Shown here piece after piece: positions 10,979-22,100 of a DNA stretch of 64,000 nucleotides. Source of the stretch: Tetradesmus obliquus (taxonomy: Eukaryota > Chlorophyta > Chlorophyceae > Sphaeropleales > Scenedesmaceae); contig CP126196.1 of NCBI GenBank assembly GCA_030272155.1, positions 186,001 to 250,000 of the forward strand, given 5' to 3'. Below the pieces are notes generated by a model. The model searched no databases. It was not told the origin of the DNA and saw only the letters and a list, made by a program, of their open reading frames with translations. A program made the translations under genes and the position numbers. Position 1 is the first letter of the stretch. Each line of letters begins with the position of its first letter.

Positions 10979-12419
10979 ATGGCTTTGCGTCAGGGCAGCA
11001 GGGCCTTGGCTCGCAGCCTGACCAAGGGCCTAGCCCCAACACGCGGAGGTGGTGGAGGACCCATCAAGTATGCTCCAGCGCAGGATAAGCCGGTGCGTGC
11101 AGTTCAAAGGATCCTGAGCTTCTCCTTGCGGGCTTGAAGTGCCGCAAGGGCCAATGGACAGCTTCATTCTGCTGGATCAAAGCAGCAGCAGAAGGTGCTC
11201 CTGCAAGCAGGCCTCCTTCATGAGCGCTCCTCGTCAACTGGGTGCTGCATGCTGCTGGATGCAGGTGCCACTTTGGGATGAGCTGTGGTGGCATGATGGC
11301 CTGCTACACTCCCAGCCGGTGCTGGATGGCACCCTGGAGCCTCAGCTGGCAACGCCTGTGAGCAGCAGACAGTAGCAGCGGGCTACTGATGCATTACATG
11401 CCTGCAAGTCTCGTGTGTGTGGGCTTGTTGTAATCCTGTAATCCATCAGAACCAACTGGAACTTTCGTTTTAGTTGCAACAGCACCTGCGTTACAACAGC
11501 ATGATGCGCTGCCTGAAGGTAGCAGTGCATTCAGCAGTGCCGTGTCACCTAATCAGAATGCGCACACACCTCTTCAACAGCAGCAGCAGCAGCAGCAGTG
11601 GTACTTGCTGTTGTGTAACATTATCAGCGGCCAACACACATAACCCAGCCATTTGCCGTGGATCACCCGCTGCTGTTGATGCCTCTATATGAACCCAAGT
11701 TCCCCACATATTGGCTCACGCGTCTCCCGTGTTTGCCACTTTCCTGCAGGGCTCCACGCTGAGGCAGCTGGCAATCGTGCTGACAGCAATCGCTGGCGGC
11801 ATCTGGGCAATTGATGCAACGTGGTCGGAGAAGAAAGACATCCTGGTGGGTTGCCTTGCATGCATCAGCAGCAGCAGCATGTCGAGGATAGCTGCATTGT
11901 TGCACATCAACACAGACAGAGCACTGCTTTGTGCTGGGCAATAGCTTTCTCACAGCAGCAGCAGTACGAAGCAGAAGCAGCAGAAGCTACAAAGGCACAG
12001 CGACTGGTACAGGCAATGTTGGTTTGGCGTGGTGAGGTGTCCTTGACTCAGCAGCAACAGCAGCAGCTGAAGGCAGCAGATGTGAACATGTTATATCTCA
12101 AGCAGCCAGCAGCTGTCATCCTGCACAAAGTGACATGAGCAACATTGGCTTGTCTTTCGCCTCTTACCCTGTGTAGCCAGGTCACCATGCGGGACAGCTG
12201 TTTATTTGGCTCAGCATTGGTTGAACAACAGCGGCAAGTTGCAGTTCAGCAGCAGCACATCCCAGCACAACAGCTCACAACACATGCGGTTTCCTTTTGT
12301 TATGTGCTGTGGTGCTGCAGGTGCCGCACCAGTACCCCCCTGAGGTGTTGGAGACCTTCACATCCCGTGGCAAGGTGGAGTGGGCCCGGCCACCCCTGCG
12401 TGACCTGGAGAAGCACTGA
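10979..12419 (+). CDS. NDUFB8: Mitochondrial complex I accessory subunit NDUFB8/ASHI
   Basis: Exons 10979-11092, 11265-11357, 11474-11518, 11750-11845 and 12321-12419 are all phase 0 and give 148 aa plus TGA. The N-terminus (MALRQGSRALARSLTKGLAP) is a typical mitochondrial presequence. It is followed by GGGGGPIKYAPAQDKP and DELWWHDGLLHSQPVLD, matching the plant ASHI pattern DKPLSVNDELMWDNGT. A single helix (LRQLAIVLTAIAGGIWAI) lies at about residues 88-105, followed by VPHQYPPEVLETFTSRGK, the counterpart of the YPYDNL..E.GG end of ASHI. The subunit belongs to the membrane arm of NADH:ubiquinone oxidoreductase. It helps assembly and stability and is not catalytic. The family call rests on motif order and length, not on a search. 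Confidence 0.82.
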
Positions 12420-12648
12420 GCAGCAGCAGCAGCAGCAGAAGTGTGCAGCAGCACATGCGCAGTACCTGCTGGCGCGCATGCAACTGCGGCAGGTGCAGAC
12501 CCACCAACAGCAGCAGCCACAGCTGGCAGAGCTGTATCGGCCAACAGCAGTGTGTGCTGCTGCGCGCAAAGAGCAAGAGCAAGCGCATGTATAGCAGCAG
12601 TGACTGGCGGCAGCAGCGGGACCTGGCGACAGCTGCGAACATGGAGTT

Positions 12649-12653
12649 TGTAA
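12649..12653 (+). terminator. Candidate TGTAA polyadenylation signal for NDUFB8
   Basis: TGTAA is the usual polyadenylation signal of chlorophycean algae. This one lies 230 nt after the NDUFB8 stop, a normal 3' UTR distance. A five-base match alone is weak evidence. Confidence 0.35.
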
Positions 12654-12659
12654 CATCGT

Positions 12660-14330
12660 GTTGCTGCAGTTTGGCGGCAGCGGCAGCAGCAGCATGTTGC
12701 ACAAAGCAGCCCAGAATCAGCACTTGAATGACGCTGGGAGCGGCAAACATGCCTTGTGGTGAGTCAGCGCTGCTTGTTGCTACGGGTGGCTGTGCGGTCA
12801 GCATCTTGGTGTTGCCGTGGCAGCATGCTGCATTGCCCTGCTGATTGTCATGCAGATGCATGTTGGCGTGCACATGCCACCAGCAGGAGTTATGGTTGTG
12901 GTGTTGATAGCCTTGCTGGCAGATTTGTGCTGCGTAGCTGACAGCATCACAACACGTGAGCTTAACAATGTAGTACATGCGGTGTGTTGCTTGCTTCAAG
13001 TCTCGTGCATGGTCTTAGGTCCACTTTGTGAAGGCCTAGCACGTCACCCCCCTTTGCTCTGCACCAGGATAGTGCCGGCCATGCTGTGATGTTGGTTGCG
13101 GGAGTGTGCCTGCAGCTGATTGTCACACGCTGGTTTCATGCCTGTCGTGCCTGCTTGTGTGTGGCCTTGGTGCAGCACTGTGTGCTGTTGACCACATCAC
13201 TGTCACACTCAGCATGGCGGGCAGCCTTGTTTTAAACACGCAGCACCTGCTACGAGTGAGGAGGGTTTGTGTTGCAGTGGTGCCCCGTGAAATTGTATAA
13301 TAAGGCGGGCCGTATTTGGAGGCACTTGCATAGCTTGAGAAAAGGGTGGTTGCCATGATGTATCTGCCGCTGCCATGCATGCAGTGCCGTGTCTGTGCAT
13401 AGCATCACACGTTTCTGTTACACGGCATCATGCGGATGCCTGTGTGCAGCATGTATCTGCACACCACGTGCCGTGCGCTTGGTTTAGCGTATGCTGCTGC
13501 ATGATGCAGCCGCTGTAGGCGGCCTGTGCTGCATAGCACCTTGTGATGATGATTGCAGGCAATGGCCAACATTCAAAGGCAGACTCCTGCATGGGGGCTG
13601 AGCGGCACATGCATATGCTGGCAGCCTGCGTGCCATGGTAACACCCTGAAGTAATATGTTCAACATCCTATTAACACTCTGCCAGCGCTCATGCTCGTGG
13701 CGTGCTGAAACAGTATTGTAGACACAGATCACACAACCCTGCATGTCACTCGGGTGCAGGGCTTGAAGCCTAGCCTAGCACTTGTGAGCCGACCTGTTCA
13801 GCACTGCCAGGGTACCAGCAGGTGTGTACAGCCTGAAATGAACATATCCAATGCCATCGTGAGTGAGTCGCTCATTACGCAGCTGCTGTTCCTTGCTGAA
13901 CAACACACAAAACACGATGCCATGCCTAAAACTGTCATACTACACAAAACAAACAGCCTCGAACCACAAGCCTATGATACACCTGTGGAAGAGAACGAGC
14001 TTGCACTGTAAGTAGCATGCATGCTGCTACACATACAGCACACACGTTGGGTGGTGCCTCATAACTTATGAGCCGGCGGCTCTGCCAGCCCAGCAGCAGC
14101 TGCTGTGTTAAAACTCACAGGCCTTGCTGCTGATCACTTCGCGCAACAGTTCCGGCTACATGTACAGCACGCACGCTGGGTGGTGCCGCACCAATGGCAC
14201 TGCCAGCCCCGCAGCACCTGCTGCACCACTGACTGAGCTGCCTGGCTGTGAGCCACATGCCACACACTGACACTGCGCAGCAGTGTGTGCGCAGCGCAGG
14301 GGGCTGCTGCACGCCTCGGCATTCTTTGAC
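12660..14330. other. Intergenic, nothing recognised
   Basis: No exon chain or repeat unit I can support. The open frames on both strands are Cys/His-rich translations of CA- and GC-rich DNA without splice context. Confidence 0.5.
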
Positions 14331-15316
14331 TCAAAGCACGATGCTGGCAGCGATGCTAGCGGCGAGCAGCAGCAGCTGTGCTGCTGCTGCTGGGGCCATT
14401 TCAAAGTCTGGCTAGTGGCTGGGCTCGCCTGGCCAGGGGCAGCGCTTGGGGCTGCAAACTGACAAGGAGAGTGCCGTGTTGGTGAAGACGGCTCAACAAG
14501 TGCTGCGCAGCCAGGGCACTGCGCTTGGCACACGCAGCTGGCTGCTGCAGCTGGGCTGGCAGATGTTGTGCTGCTGCTGGCGCCAGCAGCAGCTGCTGGC
14601 ATGGTTGGCCGCAGCACCTGCTGCAGCAAGCCCAGCAGCTGAGCCAAGGCAGCCTCTGCTGTTGTTTGGGGTGGGCTGGCATCAGCTGCTGCAGCAGGTG
14701 CTCTGCAGCGGCAAGCTACTCCTGTACCAGATGTGTTGGTACGGGGGGTTGTGTGGCTGCTTTGTGCAGCCGCTGCTGCTGTCTGTGGTGCTGAGCTGCC
14801 AATGCAGCGTCCAGCCAGCTGCCCCAGGAGCTGCAGCAGCTGCTGTGAGGTGCAAGCTGCACAGCTGCACCTGCCACCTGCTGCTGCTGCTGCTGCAGCT
14901 TGCTTGCTTGCTTTTGCCAGATCACCAGGCTGCTGCACTGCGCACTCAGAAGCACCGGTGCCATCTGTACACAATGCCTCTTGTACCAGCACTCCCTGCA
15001 CATGCCTGCTGGGACTGCTGCTGCTGCAGCAGCAGCAGCATCCTGCATGCTGCTGCATTGGCTGTGCTGCAAGCTGCGGGCAACAACATCTGCTGCTGCA
15101 GCAGCAGCAGCAGATGCCACTGCAAGCAGCTTCACACCTGCCAGGCATGATATGCCTTTGCTGCTGGTGGGCGTGTTGTGCTGTAGCGTGTTTCACCACC
15201 GCTGCTGGTTCTGGGCTGCAGCAACGAACAGCTGCTATATCATCTTGCTGCTGCTGCACCCAGCTACAGCAACAAGAGAGGATACTGCACGACGGCTGGT
15301 TCGCACACGTGCATGT

Positions 15317-15354
<38 letters not shown>

Positions 15355-15412
15355 TGTCAGAACTACAGCAGTACACTGTTGGGCTGGAGCATGTGTCATC
15401 CACCAGCACTTC

Positions 15413-15446
<34 letters not shown>

Positions 15447-15560
15447 GCCTGTGGGGCTGCAGTTGGGCTGCTGCACAGTGGCGCTGCAATGCTGCCAGGC
15501 ATTGCCAGCTGGCGTGGCGCACTGCTCCAGCTGCGCACCACCTCAACAGTGGCCCTGCAG
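14331..15560. repeat. CTG-rich low-complexity block
   Basis: Dense (CTG)n and imperfect CTG/CAG runs, the longest near 15318-15352 and 15413-15446. Several frames on both strands stay open for 200-460 codons because the repeat lacks stops. The minus frame of 461 codons has Q, S, A and C runs and no recognisable domain. The block might be the 3' coding part or UTR of the MATH-domain gene that points into it, but no junction could be proven. Confidence 0.6.
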
Positions 15561-15871
15561 CAGCATAAAATTGAGCTATGTCAAGACGCGCACCAGGAAG
15601 GCGCTGCACTGCCATGGCCTGGTGCACTATACACTATACAGTCGAATATGAACACAGATACACACAAGTGAGCGCAGAAGCACTGCTGAGCAGAAGGCCA
15701 AGGGGCTAACTGTTACCCATGCTGCTTGTGTTGAATGTTAGGCATGGCACTCCCTGCTGAGCACTCTGCGTAGGCCATCCTGCATTGATGCACAGTTCAA
15801 GTCATAGATCATGTGTGCCTGGCCCTGCTTGCGCAGTCGCAGCTGCACCATCGCCCCCAGGTAACACCCAC

Positions 15872-17574
15872 CTGATGACCAGGCTGTCATTCGCCAGGTA
15901 GCGCTTTGCGTGCTTCAGCAGCGTCGCTGACCGCACGAAGCAGGGGTACCCGGCCACCACGCCGCCGCCCTGTGCCAGCTGCAGGCTGGGCCCCTCGCGC
16001 AGCGGCCTGGATGAACGCAGCAGGTGGCGGCCACGCCCGGTCTGCAGCAGCAGCACAAATTCAGCAGCAGGTGTGTTGGCACAGCAGAGCGGTGTCAGAG
16101 ATTATGTGCTGCCGCATCAAAACGCAGCTGTGGCATGGCGTATTCTGTGCATGTTTGGGGCACGCCTGGTCCACCGCTGCCAGCTCGTACAGCATGGATG
16201 AAACGCTGTTGATGGGCATGCGGCATGTGGCTGCTGGAGTCTACTGACTAGAAAAGACAGAAAGCCCAACCCAAAACGCAGCATGTGTCTACTAGACTGT
16301 GTAGTACAGCAACTGCAAGCTAGGTTAGAAAATAGACGAATACACACACCTGGTCCACCACAGCCAGCTCATACAGTATGTGGTCGGCGCTGCTGCCAGC
16401 GCCGCCCGGCGTCGTCAGGAACAGCGACAGGTGCTGGCAGCAGTCTGCGGCCAGGCCTGCAGGGAACACCTCCAGCTGGAAGGCCTGCGCGCCTGCCGTG
16501 AAGGGCTCGCTGCGCAGGCAGGTGCCGGGGCCCAGCGCACGAGCCAGCGCGTACCTGTGCGTGCAGTGCGTTGCATTGCATGTGTGTGGCGTGCAGTTAT
16601 GTTTGTGTCACAAACCACCAGTGGTGAAGCACATGTGGGCTGTTTGTGCTGCATGACACTGCTTGCAGGGCTATCCGGCACTGCGCACTGCTGCTGCATG
16701 CATTGTGGACAGCTGCAAATCACTATAGCAGCTCAGGCTGAGTTGGTCTCACAAAATAACCGGTGCTGTGTGCACTGGACTACAGCAACTGTTGTGCCCA
16801 GTGAGGCCTCTGCTGTGAGGCCACTAGTACTGCTGGCTCACCCGCTGATGGTGTACTGGTGGCAACCGCCCACTGTGGTGAGCTGCCTGTAGCTGCTGGT
16901 GGCTGCCAAGCCAGGGTACCTGCAGCAGCAACAACAGCAGGTCGAGAAAACAGCAGCCGTGCCAGCAGGACCTGTCTGAGCCAGTGCTCGCTGTAAGCAG
17001 CTCTTTGCAGCAGCTGAGCTAGTATAAGGCTTGCGGCTGATTCTAGCAGCTGGCTGACTTGCAAGGCTGCAAAATATCTGCCTTTGGCTGAGTCTGATAC
17101 TGCAGCATGATGATAGATAGTATTGGGGTAGTGGCTGGGCCTGTTCAATCCCAGCCTGGCTGAGCGGGAAAGCTCCAAACAGGCACCAAGGACGCATTGC
17201 TCTAGCACACACCTCCAGGCTTTTATGCCGCTTTGTTTTGTCTGCTTCATCAGTGTTTCACTGTCAGAGACTGCTCCGCTGCTGCTGTCAGAGTCTGCGG
17301 CTGGTCCTGCTCTGTGTCTGCCGCTGCTTTTGATACGTGCTTGACAGGCACTGCTGGGCCTGCTCTGCCCTGCTGTTGCCTGTGTCACATGGTGACATGG
17401 CACAGGGCTGCAGCACTTTGCAGCTGGGATGGCTGCTGGCCGCAACAGGGTGACTGCATCTGCAGCTGATGTGTCTGCTGTAGCGCTGCTGACAGCCGGC
17501 TTTGCTGCTGCAACATCAGGTACTTCTGCTGTTCGCTCCTCCAGCGCAGCTTGCATTACTTCGTGCTCTGCCAT
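15872..17574 (-). CDS. MATH (TRAF-like) domain protein, C-terminus unresolved
   Basis: Exons (minus) 17574-17213, 16554-16350 and 16041-15872 join in frame. Exon 1 encodes a disordered acidic N-terminus from MAEHEVMQAALEERTAEVPD. The MATH fold follows: LRSEPFTAGAQAFQLEVFPA (strand pair typical of MATH), HLSLFLTTPGG, ILYELAVVDQ, then GYPCFVRSATLLKHAKRYLA and NDSLVIR. The last is the usual end of a MATH domain (..F..DDSL.IR). Such domains bind short peptides in receptor, protease or ubiquitin-ligase partners. The frame leaves exon 3 in phase 2 at a GTGGGT donor, and I could not identify the next exon with confidence. No BTB domain is visible. It is divergent from the two-helix membrane protein gene, 521 bp away. 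Confidence 0.75.
16159..16198 (-). repeat. Partial copy of the MATH exon 3' edge
   Basis: Bases 16165-16196 repeat 16349-16380, the 3' end of the second MATH exon (SSMLYELAAVDQ against ADHILYELAVVDQ). The copy ends in a GC dinucleotide where the true exon has a GT donor. It lies about 184 bp downstream in the following intron. Confidence 0.75.
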
Positions 17575-18095
17575 TTCTAGGTATCAAGTGTGGTTCCAGC
17601 ACAAGCTGGTTCTGCTCGCGATTGGCTACATGCTACAGTGCCTATGACAAGCGCACGCGACACCGCTGCTCGTTGCTTTTGAAGGGGTACTGGTTATAAA
17701 CCCATAGTATTAATTTCTATAGTTTCATGTTGCAGGCTGCGGGAATTCTAGTACGGAGAATCAGTCATTTTGCAGAAGCGCGGTAAAAATTGTGTCAGGC
17801 GGTAAATTTGCGCCTCGTAAGCCTGGCCACGAGCAGCAACATAATTCATTTCTGCATGCCTATATTTAGCAACAACAGTGCCGTGTGTAAAGTCTGTGCT
17901 GTCCCTACTACTGCGAGAGTCTTGTGCAGTTCATGCAGTGACAAATTGGCCCCTTTGTGCGTAAGCTTCGTCCAGCTGCACGTCTTGCGATACACGCGTG
18001 TCAACTTGTAAAACTTTCTTTGCACGCCGTTCAGAGCGAGCTGTGGGCAAGCAGCAGGAGCAACAGCACAGTACCATCACACAGCTGCTCCCAAG
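17575..18095. promoter_or_regulatory. Divergent intergenic region, probable two-way promoter
   Basis: The gap separates the ATG of the MATH-domain gene (minus) from that of the membrane protein gene (plus). The left half (17690-17870) is clearly AT-richer than the coding flanks. No specific element is recognised. Confidence 0.4.
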
Positions 18096-19154
18096 ATGGT
18101 GTACTGGGGCTGCGGCACTACCAGGAATCGCTGCATGTGGGCAACCTTTGCCACATCAGCGCTTCTGGGCAGCCTACTGCTCATTGCTGGCGGTGCAAAG
18201 CTGGACATATGCAGCAAGCTGCCGCTGAAAGTGCACGTAGCAGCAGGCGCATGCAGCGCTGGGCCTGTTGCCATGATGGTCATTGGCGCCTTTGTACTGC
18301 TGGGCACCATCCCCAGCCTGCTGTTCTTCAGTGGCTGTGCAAAGGGGCCACCACAGACAAGATATGGCGAGGTGAGCTTTCCTGCAAGTGTATACAAGCA
18401 TGCTTGCACTGTTTGGCAGCTGCTGATGTGTCACTGCTGCAGCCCAGCAAGCCCACACGGAGTGTCCTGCTGTCCGCCGCCACTGCACACCAAACAGCAT
18501 AAACAGCACAACAGCAACTGGCATCTTCGGCTTCAGCAACACATGCAGCCACTTTGCTTCACTCACATCCTCGCTTGTTTGCTGTGTGCTGTTTACGCAT
18601 CGCACACTGCAACTTGGCCCATGGCTGCATGCGTGCAGGGAGTGCAGGCCTCTGGCATCACAGTGGTGCGCCGCACAGCAGATGGGCCGCAGCTGTTCCA
18701 CTACGACTCACACGGCAGGCTCATTGCAGCGCCAGACTGCACCAAGCAGAGCGCCAAGTCTTCCCAGTTTGTGCTCAAAGGCATTAAGACAGGCGTTAAA
18801 GCAGCACCTGCCCTGCCCGGCAGCACCTGCAGCAGCAACAGCGGCACGCCCAGGCACCCGCTGCTTGCAGGAAACAGGGTCAGGCTGTTCAGCAGCGAGA
18901 CTGGTGAAGCTGCAACGGGCGAGGTGTTTGTGTGCGCTGTCATGCCGCAACAGCAGCAGCAGCAGCAGGATGTGGGGCCGCTGGCAGCAGGGCGCATGCT
19001 GGCTGTTCACCACCACCAGGAGCGCGAGCTGCAGCAGCAGCTGGAGCAGCACCGGCAGCGGCAGCAGCAGCTGGAGATGCAGCAGCAGCAGCAGCAGCAG
19101 AGTGAGCAGCAGGAGGCAGATCAGCAGCATCCTGCGCACCTGCAGCAGCACTGA
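18096..19154 (+). CDS. Two-helix membrane protein with glutamine-rich tail
   Basis: Two phase-0 exons, 18096-18371 and 18639-19154, give 263 aa. Residues about 16-36 (TFATSALLGSLLLIAGGAKL) and 52-78 (GPVAMMVIGAFVLLGTIP and on) are two membrane helices. The cytosolic-type part reads GITVVRRTADGPQLFHYDS and NRVRLFSSETGEAATGEVF. The end is a Q/H/E-rich coil with several CAG runs ([24 protein letters not shown]). Helix spacing recalls small TMEM230/TMEM134-type proteins, but no motif proves it. Intron borders are GAG|GTGAGC and GTGCAG|GGA. The poly-Q end may be translated from an expanded repeat and vary between strains. Confidence 0.65.
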   Translation: MVYWGCGTTRNRCMWATFATSALLGSLLLIAGGAKLDICSKLPLKVHVAAGACSAGPVAMMVIGAFVLLGTIPSLLFFSGCAKGPPQTRYGEVSFPASVYKHACTVWQLLMCHCCSPASPHGVSCCPPPLHTKQHKQHNSNWHLRLQQHMQPLCFTHILACLLCAVYASHTATWPMAACVQGVQASGITVVRRTADGPQLFHYDSHGRLIAAPDCTKQSAKSSQFVLKGIKTGVKAAPALPGSTCSSNSGTPRHPLLAGNRVRLFSSETGEAATGEVFVCAVMPQQQQQQQDVGPLAAGRMLAVHHHQERELQQQLEQHRQRQQQLEMQQQQQQQSEQQEADQQHPAHLQQH

Positions 19155-22100
19155 ATCCAATCGATTGAAACTGCTTGACAGTGCCCAACAAAGATTGATC
19201 CGCAGCGCTTGAAGAGTGGCTTGAACACCCTGTCAAGGGAGGGACTAATTTGTAGTACAGGACGTAGCTCTTCAGCAGCACCAGCAGGCACATCCAACAG
19301 CAGCAGCCATTGAAACTTAGCTTGTTAGCTGTGTAGGAGTTGTTCATGGCTCGGCTGACGAGCCTCGCCTTCAAGCCATCAGACTTACAGCCAACTGAGG
19401 CGGTGCAGTGCTTGAGGTATAGAACTCTAGCTGGATATATTGCCTGGTGCCAGGCTTTTAACCGTGTATCTGATGTGTTGGCTTGGCACATGGATTACAT
19501 GCAGACAGTGTTAACGGTTCAAGGAGGGCATACATGCAGTTGTTACAAAGACAGCACCTGTACAGGCCTGTCTCACGAAGGCAAATTCTGCAGCCTGCAG
19601 GCAGCCTGCTTCACTCTGCTGCTGGTCACTTTACTGTGCGGTGACCACATGCAGCAACAGCAGCTGACTGCCAGTGGCTGTGCTCTCCACAGGCTGCACC
19701 GTCACAACTTGCCCACTCACTGGCCACTTGTGACATGTTGGGCCCTCAGTTCTCTGGGGAACTCACATATAAGATGCATCTCTGCAGCACCACGGCAGAG
19801 CCTGAACAGCCGTTTGGGGTGAGCCCAAAGTATAGCCGCTATTTCTTGCGTCGAGGTGCAGCACACAATATAAGGAAAGTTGCCGAATTGCATTCATTAC
19901 ATTGAACACCAGCCGCTGCACTGCCCTTCAACACTCTGTAAGGCGCCATGCGTTGTTGTGACCACAGCTGAGCACTGCTGTTTGAGTGCTGTGCAACTGC
20001 TGCCAGCAGCAGGCATACATTGCGAACAACACTACTGCGACACAGTCTGCGGCAGAAGCATCCGACACAGCGCTGATGCCACTCTTCTGGACAAGCGATA
20101 AGACAGCATGATGCTGAAGACTGGGCAAACCTGGGACCATCCGTTACTGCTCTCATCAAACGGCGCTCCTTACACTGCAGGCAGCAGCTTGCACACACTG
20201 CCTGGGCCAGGTGAATGCCCATGGCATTTGTGCATGCTGCAGCTGCATCGCATGCACGTCGTAGCATGCTCTTGCACGGCCACCTCTCAGTCTGATTCTT
20301 ACTGTACATCTGCAGAACTGCGCAAAGACAATGTGCCGTCACACCAATGAAAGACTGTACATGCACGTGCATACATGCATACACACCAACTCACAGTCAC
20401 CAGGCTGATGGCGGTGCAGCTATGCAAACAGAGCAGCATCGTGCTGCATGTGCACAGGCCAACCTTCAGCCTCCAACAAGCTCCAGCAGCACAACATACG
20501 TACTGTGTGCGTACTGTGCAAATATCATAGTAACTTTGGATGGTTTGTAACACTACATAACAACATCTTAGTATCAGTGTCATAAATAAACAACATGCTT
20601 ATACTCAGTACGTATGCTCCATATAGCATGAGCAACCAACGACACTGCTGCACTGCTTCAAGCAGGCAGCAGCGGCCTCCACCGATTTCCTACCTGACTG
20701 CCAGGCAGCCCACGCACAGCACTCAGCATGCGCAATAGTCAGGCAACAGTCAACCCGTACCTGATCTCGCTCAGCTGTCGCCATACACGCAGCAGGTGTG
20801 CGCCTGTCCAAAGAATGCCGCAACGGTACAACATAACCCGATCTCACTCAGCTGTCGCCATACACGCAGCAGGTGTGCGCCTGCGCGAAGAATGCTAGCT
20901 GGCGCAGCAACCTGCCAGCCAGCAGTGTCTGAAGCTACAGTACGCTTTTGAGCGCAAAAGAGCTGGCAAGAGAGCATGCACGTGTGCAGCTACACAAGAG
21001 CCAGCCAGCCAGCTGCTGGACGAAGGGCGTTACCAAATCCTGGCAATGACGCCTCCTCAAGGCGATCAGTGGCAGCGCACAATCACCTGACAATGGCAAT
21101 GGGGTCGCTGGCAGATGCGCCGGCAGCCGTTATCGCGTCACCAAACTGTCAAAGCTAACACGTGCCATGACAGACAAAAAGTAGCGGACAGGCTGACTGT
21201 CCATCCCATGCCACTAATGCATTGGTGCCTAAACTGACCAAGCACGTCGCAATGTGCTCACCACTCATCTGTCTGCATTTCCTACCATCTAAAGACAGTT
21301 GGGCTAGCTCCCGGCCAATGACAAATGCCTCTGGGGGTCAGGCTAGCACACATTGCTGCTGGTTTTGCACCAGCAGCACGGCGTTTTGCCGGCGCAATGC
21401 ACACCAGAGCTGCTGCTGCTACGCAGAAGCAGCAGCAGGTCTCGTGTGTGCACAAGGCGTGCACACTCCTCTTGCATGCAATCACAAAATGCATGCCTGC
21501 AGTGGGCATTTGAGAGCCCATATGGCTGAGTTGCAGCAGCCGGGACAGAGCAGCGATGCACACCGTCACATGGGAGCAACAGCATGCATCGCTGGCCACT
21601 CACAGTATGCTGGTCTCCTAATTCCTGGATGTGATACTCCAGCAAGCAAGCAAGCAAGCAAGATGCATCAAGCGCACAGCTTGCAATGCATGCACCATGC
21701 TGCACCTAGCAAGGCAGTGCTTGCATCTGTGCAAGTTCAAACAGCTCAAGAAAGGCGATAGCCGGTTGCTGTAGGTGGTCAGATCTGTAATTCGCGGCCC
21801 ATCAACCACTGGCGATGTGCATGCATAGTCAACACGCACACAGTTGTGATGCAGCCTGCTATGCACTGCAGCCGTGCTGTCAGTGCAGCAGCAGGATGGC
21901 CGGCATTGTCTCATGCTGTCATGCTCCTACCAGAGCACAGCACTGCTATGCCCACATTGCAGTGGCAGAGCAGGCTGTGTGGGCGTCAACACATGCTCGT
22001 GCACAAGATCGCCATCCTAATTGCATGCATCCGCATGCAATCCTTCAGACAGTAACAACACTCTGGACAGAGGCCCTAGCTCTCTTAGGAGCACAAGCCC

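Noticed and set aside
14156-15541. Minus-strand open frame of 461 codons
   Set aside because: It is open because CTG/CAG repeats contain no stops; several other frames on both strands are equally open. Composition is Q/S/C/A runs, with no domain and no supported junction to the MATH gene.
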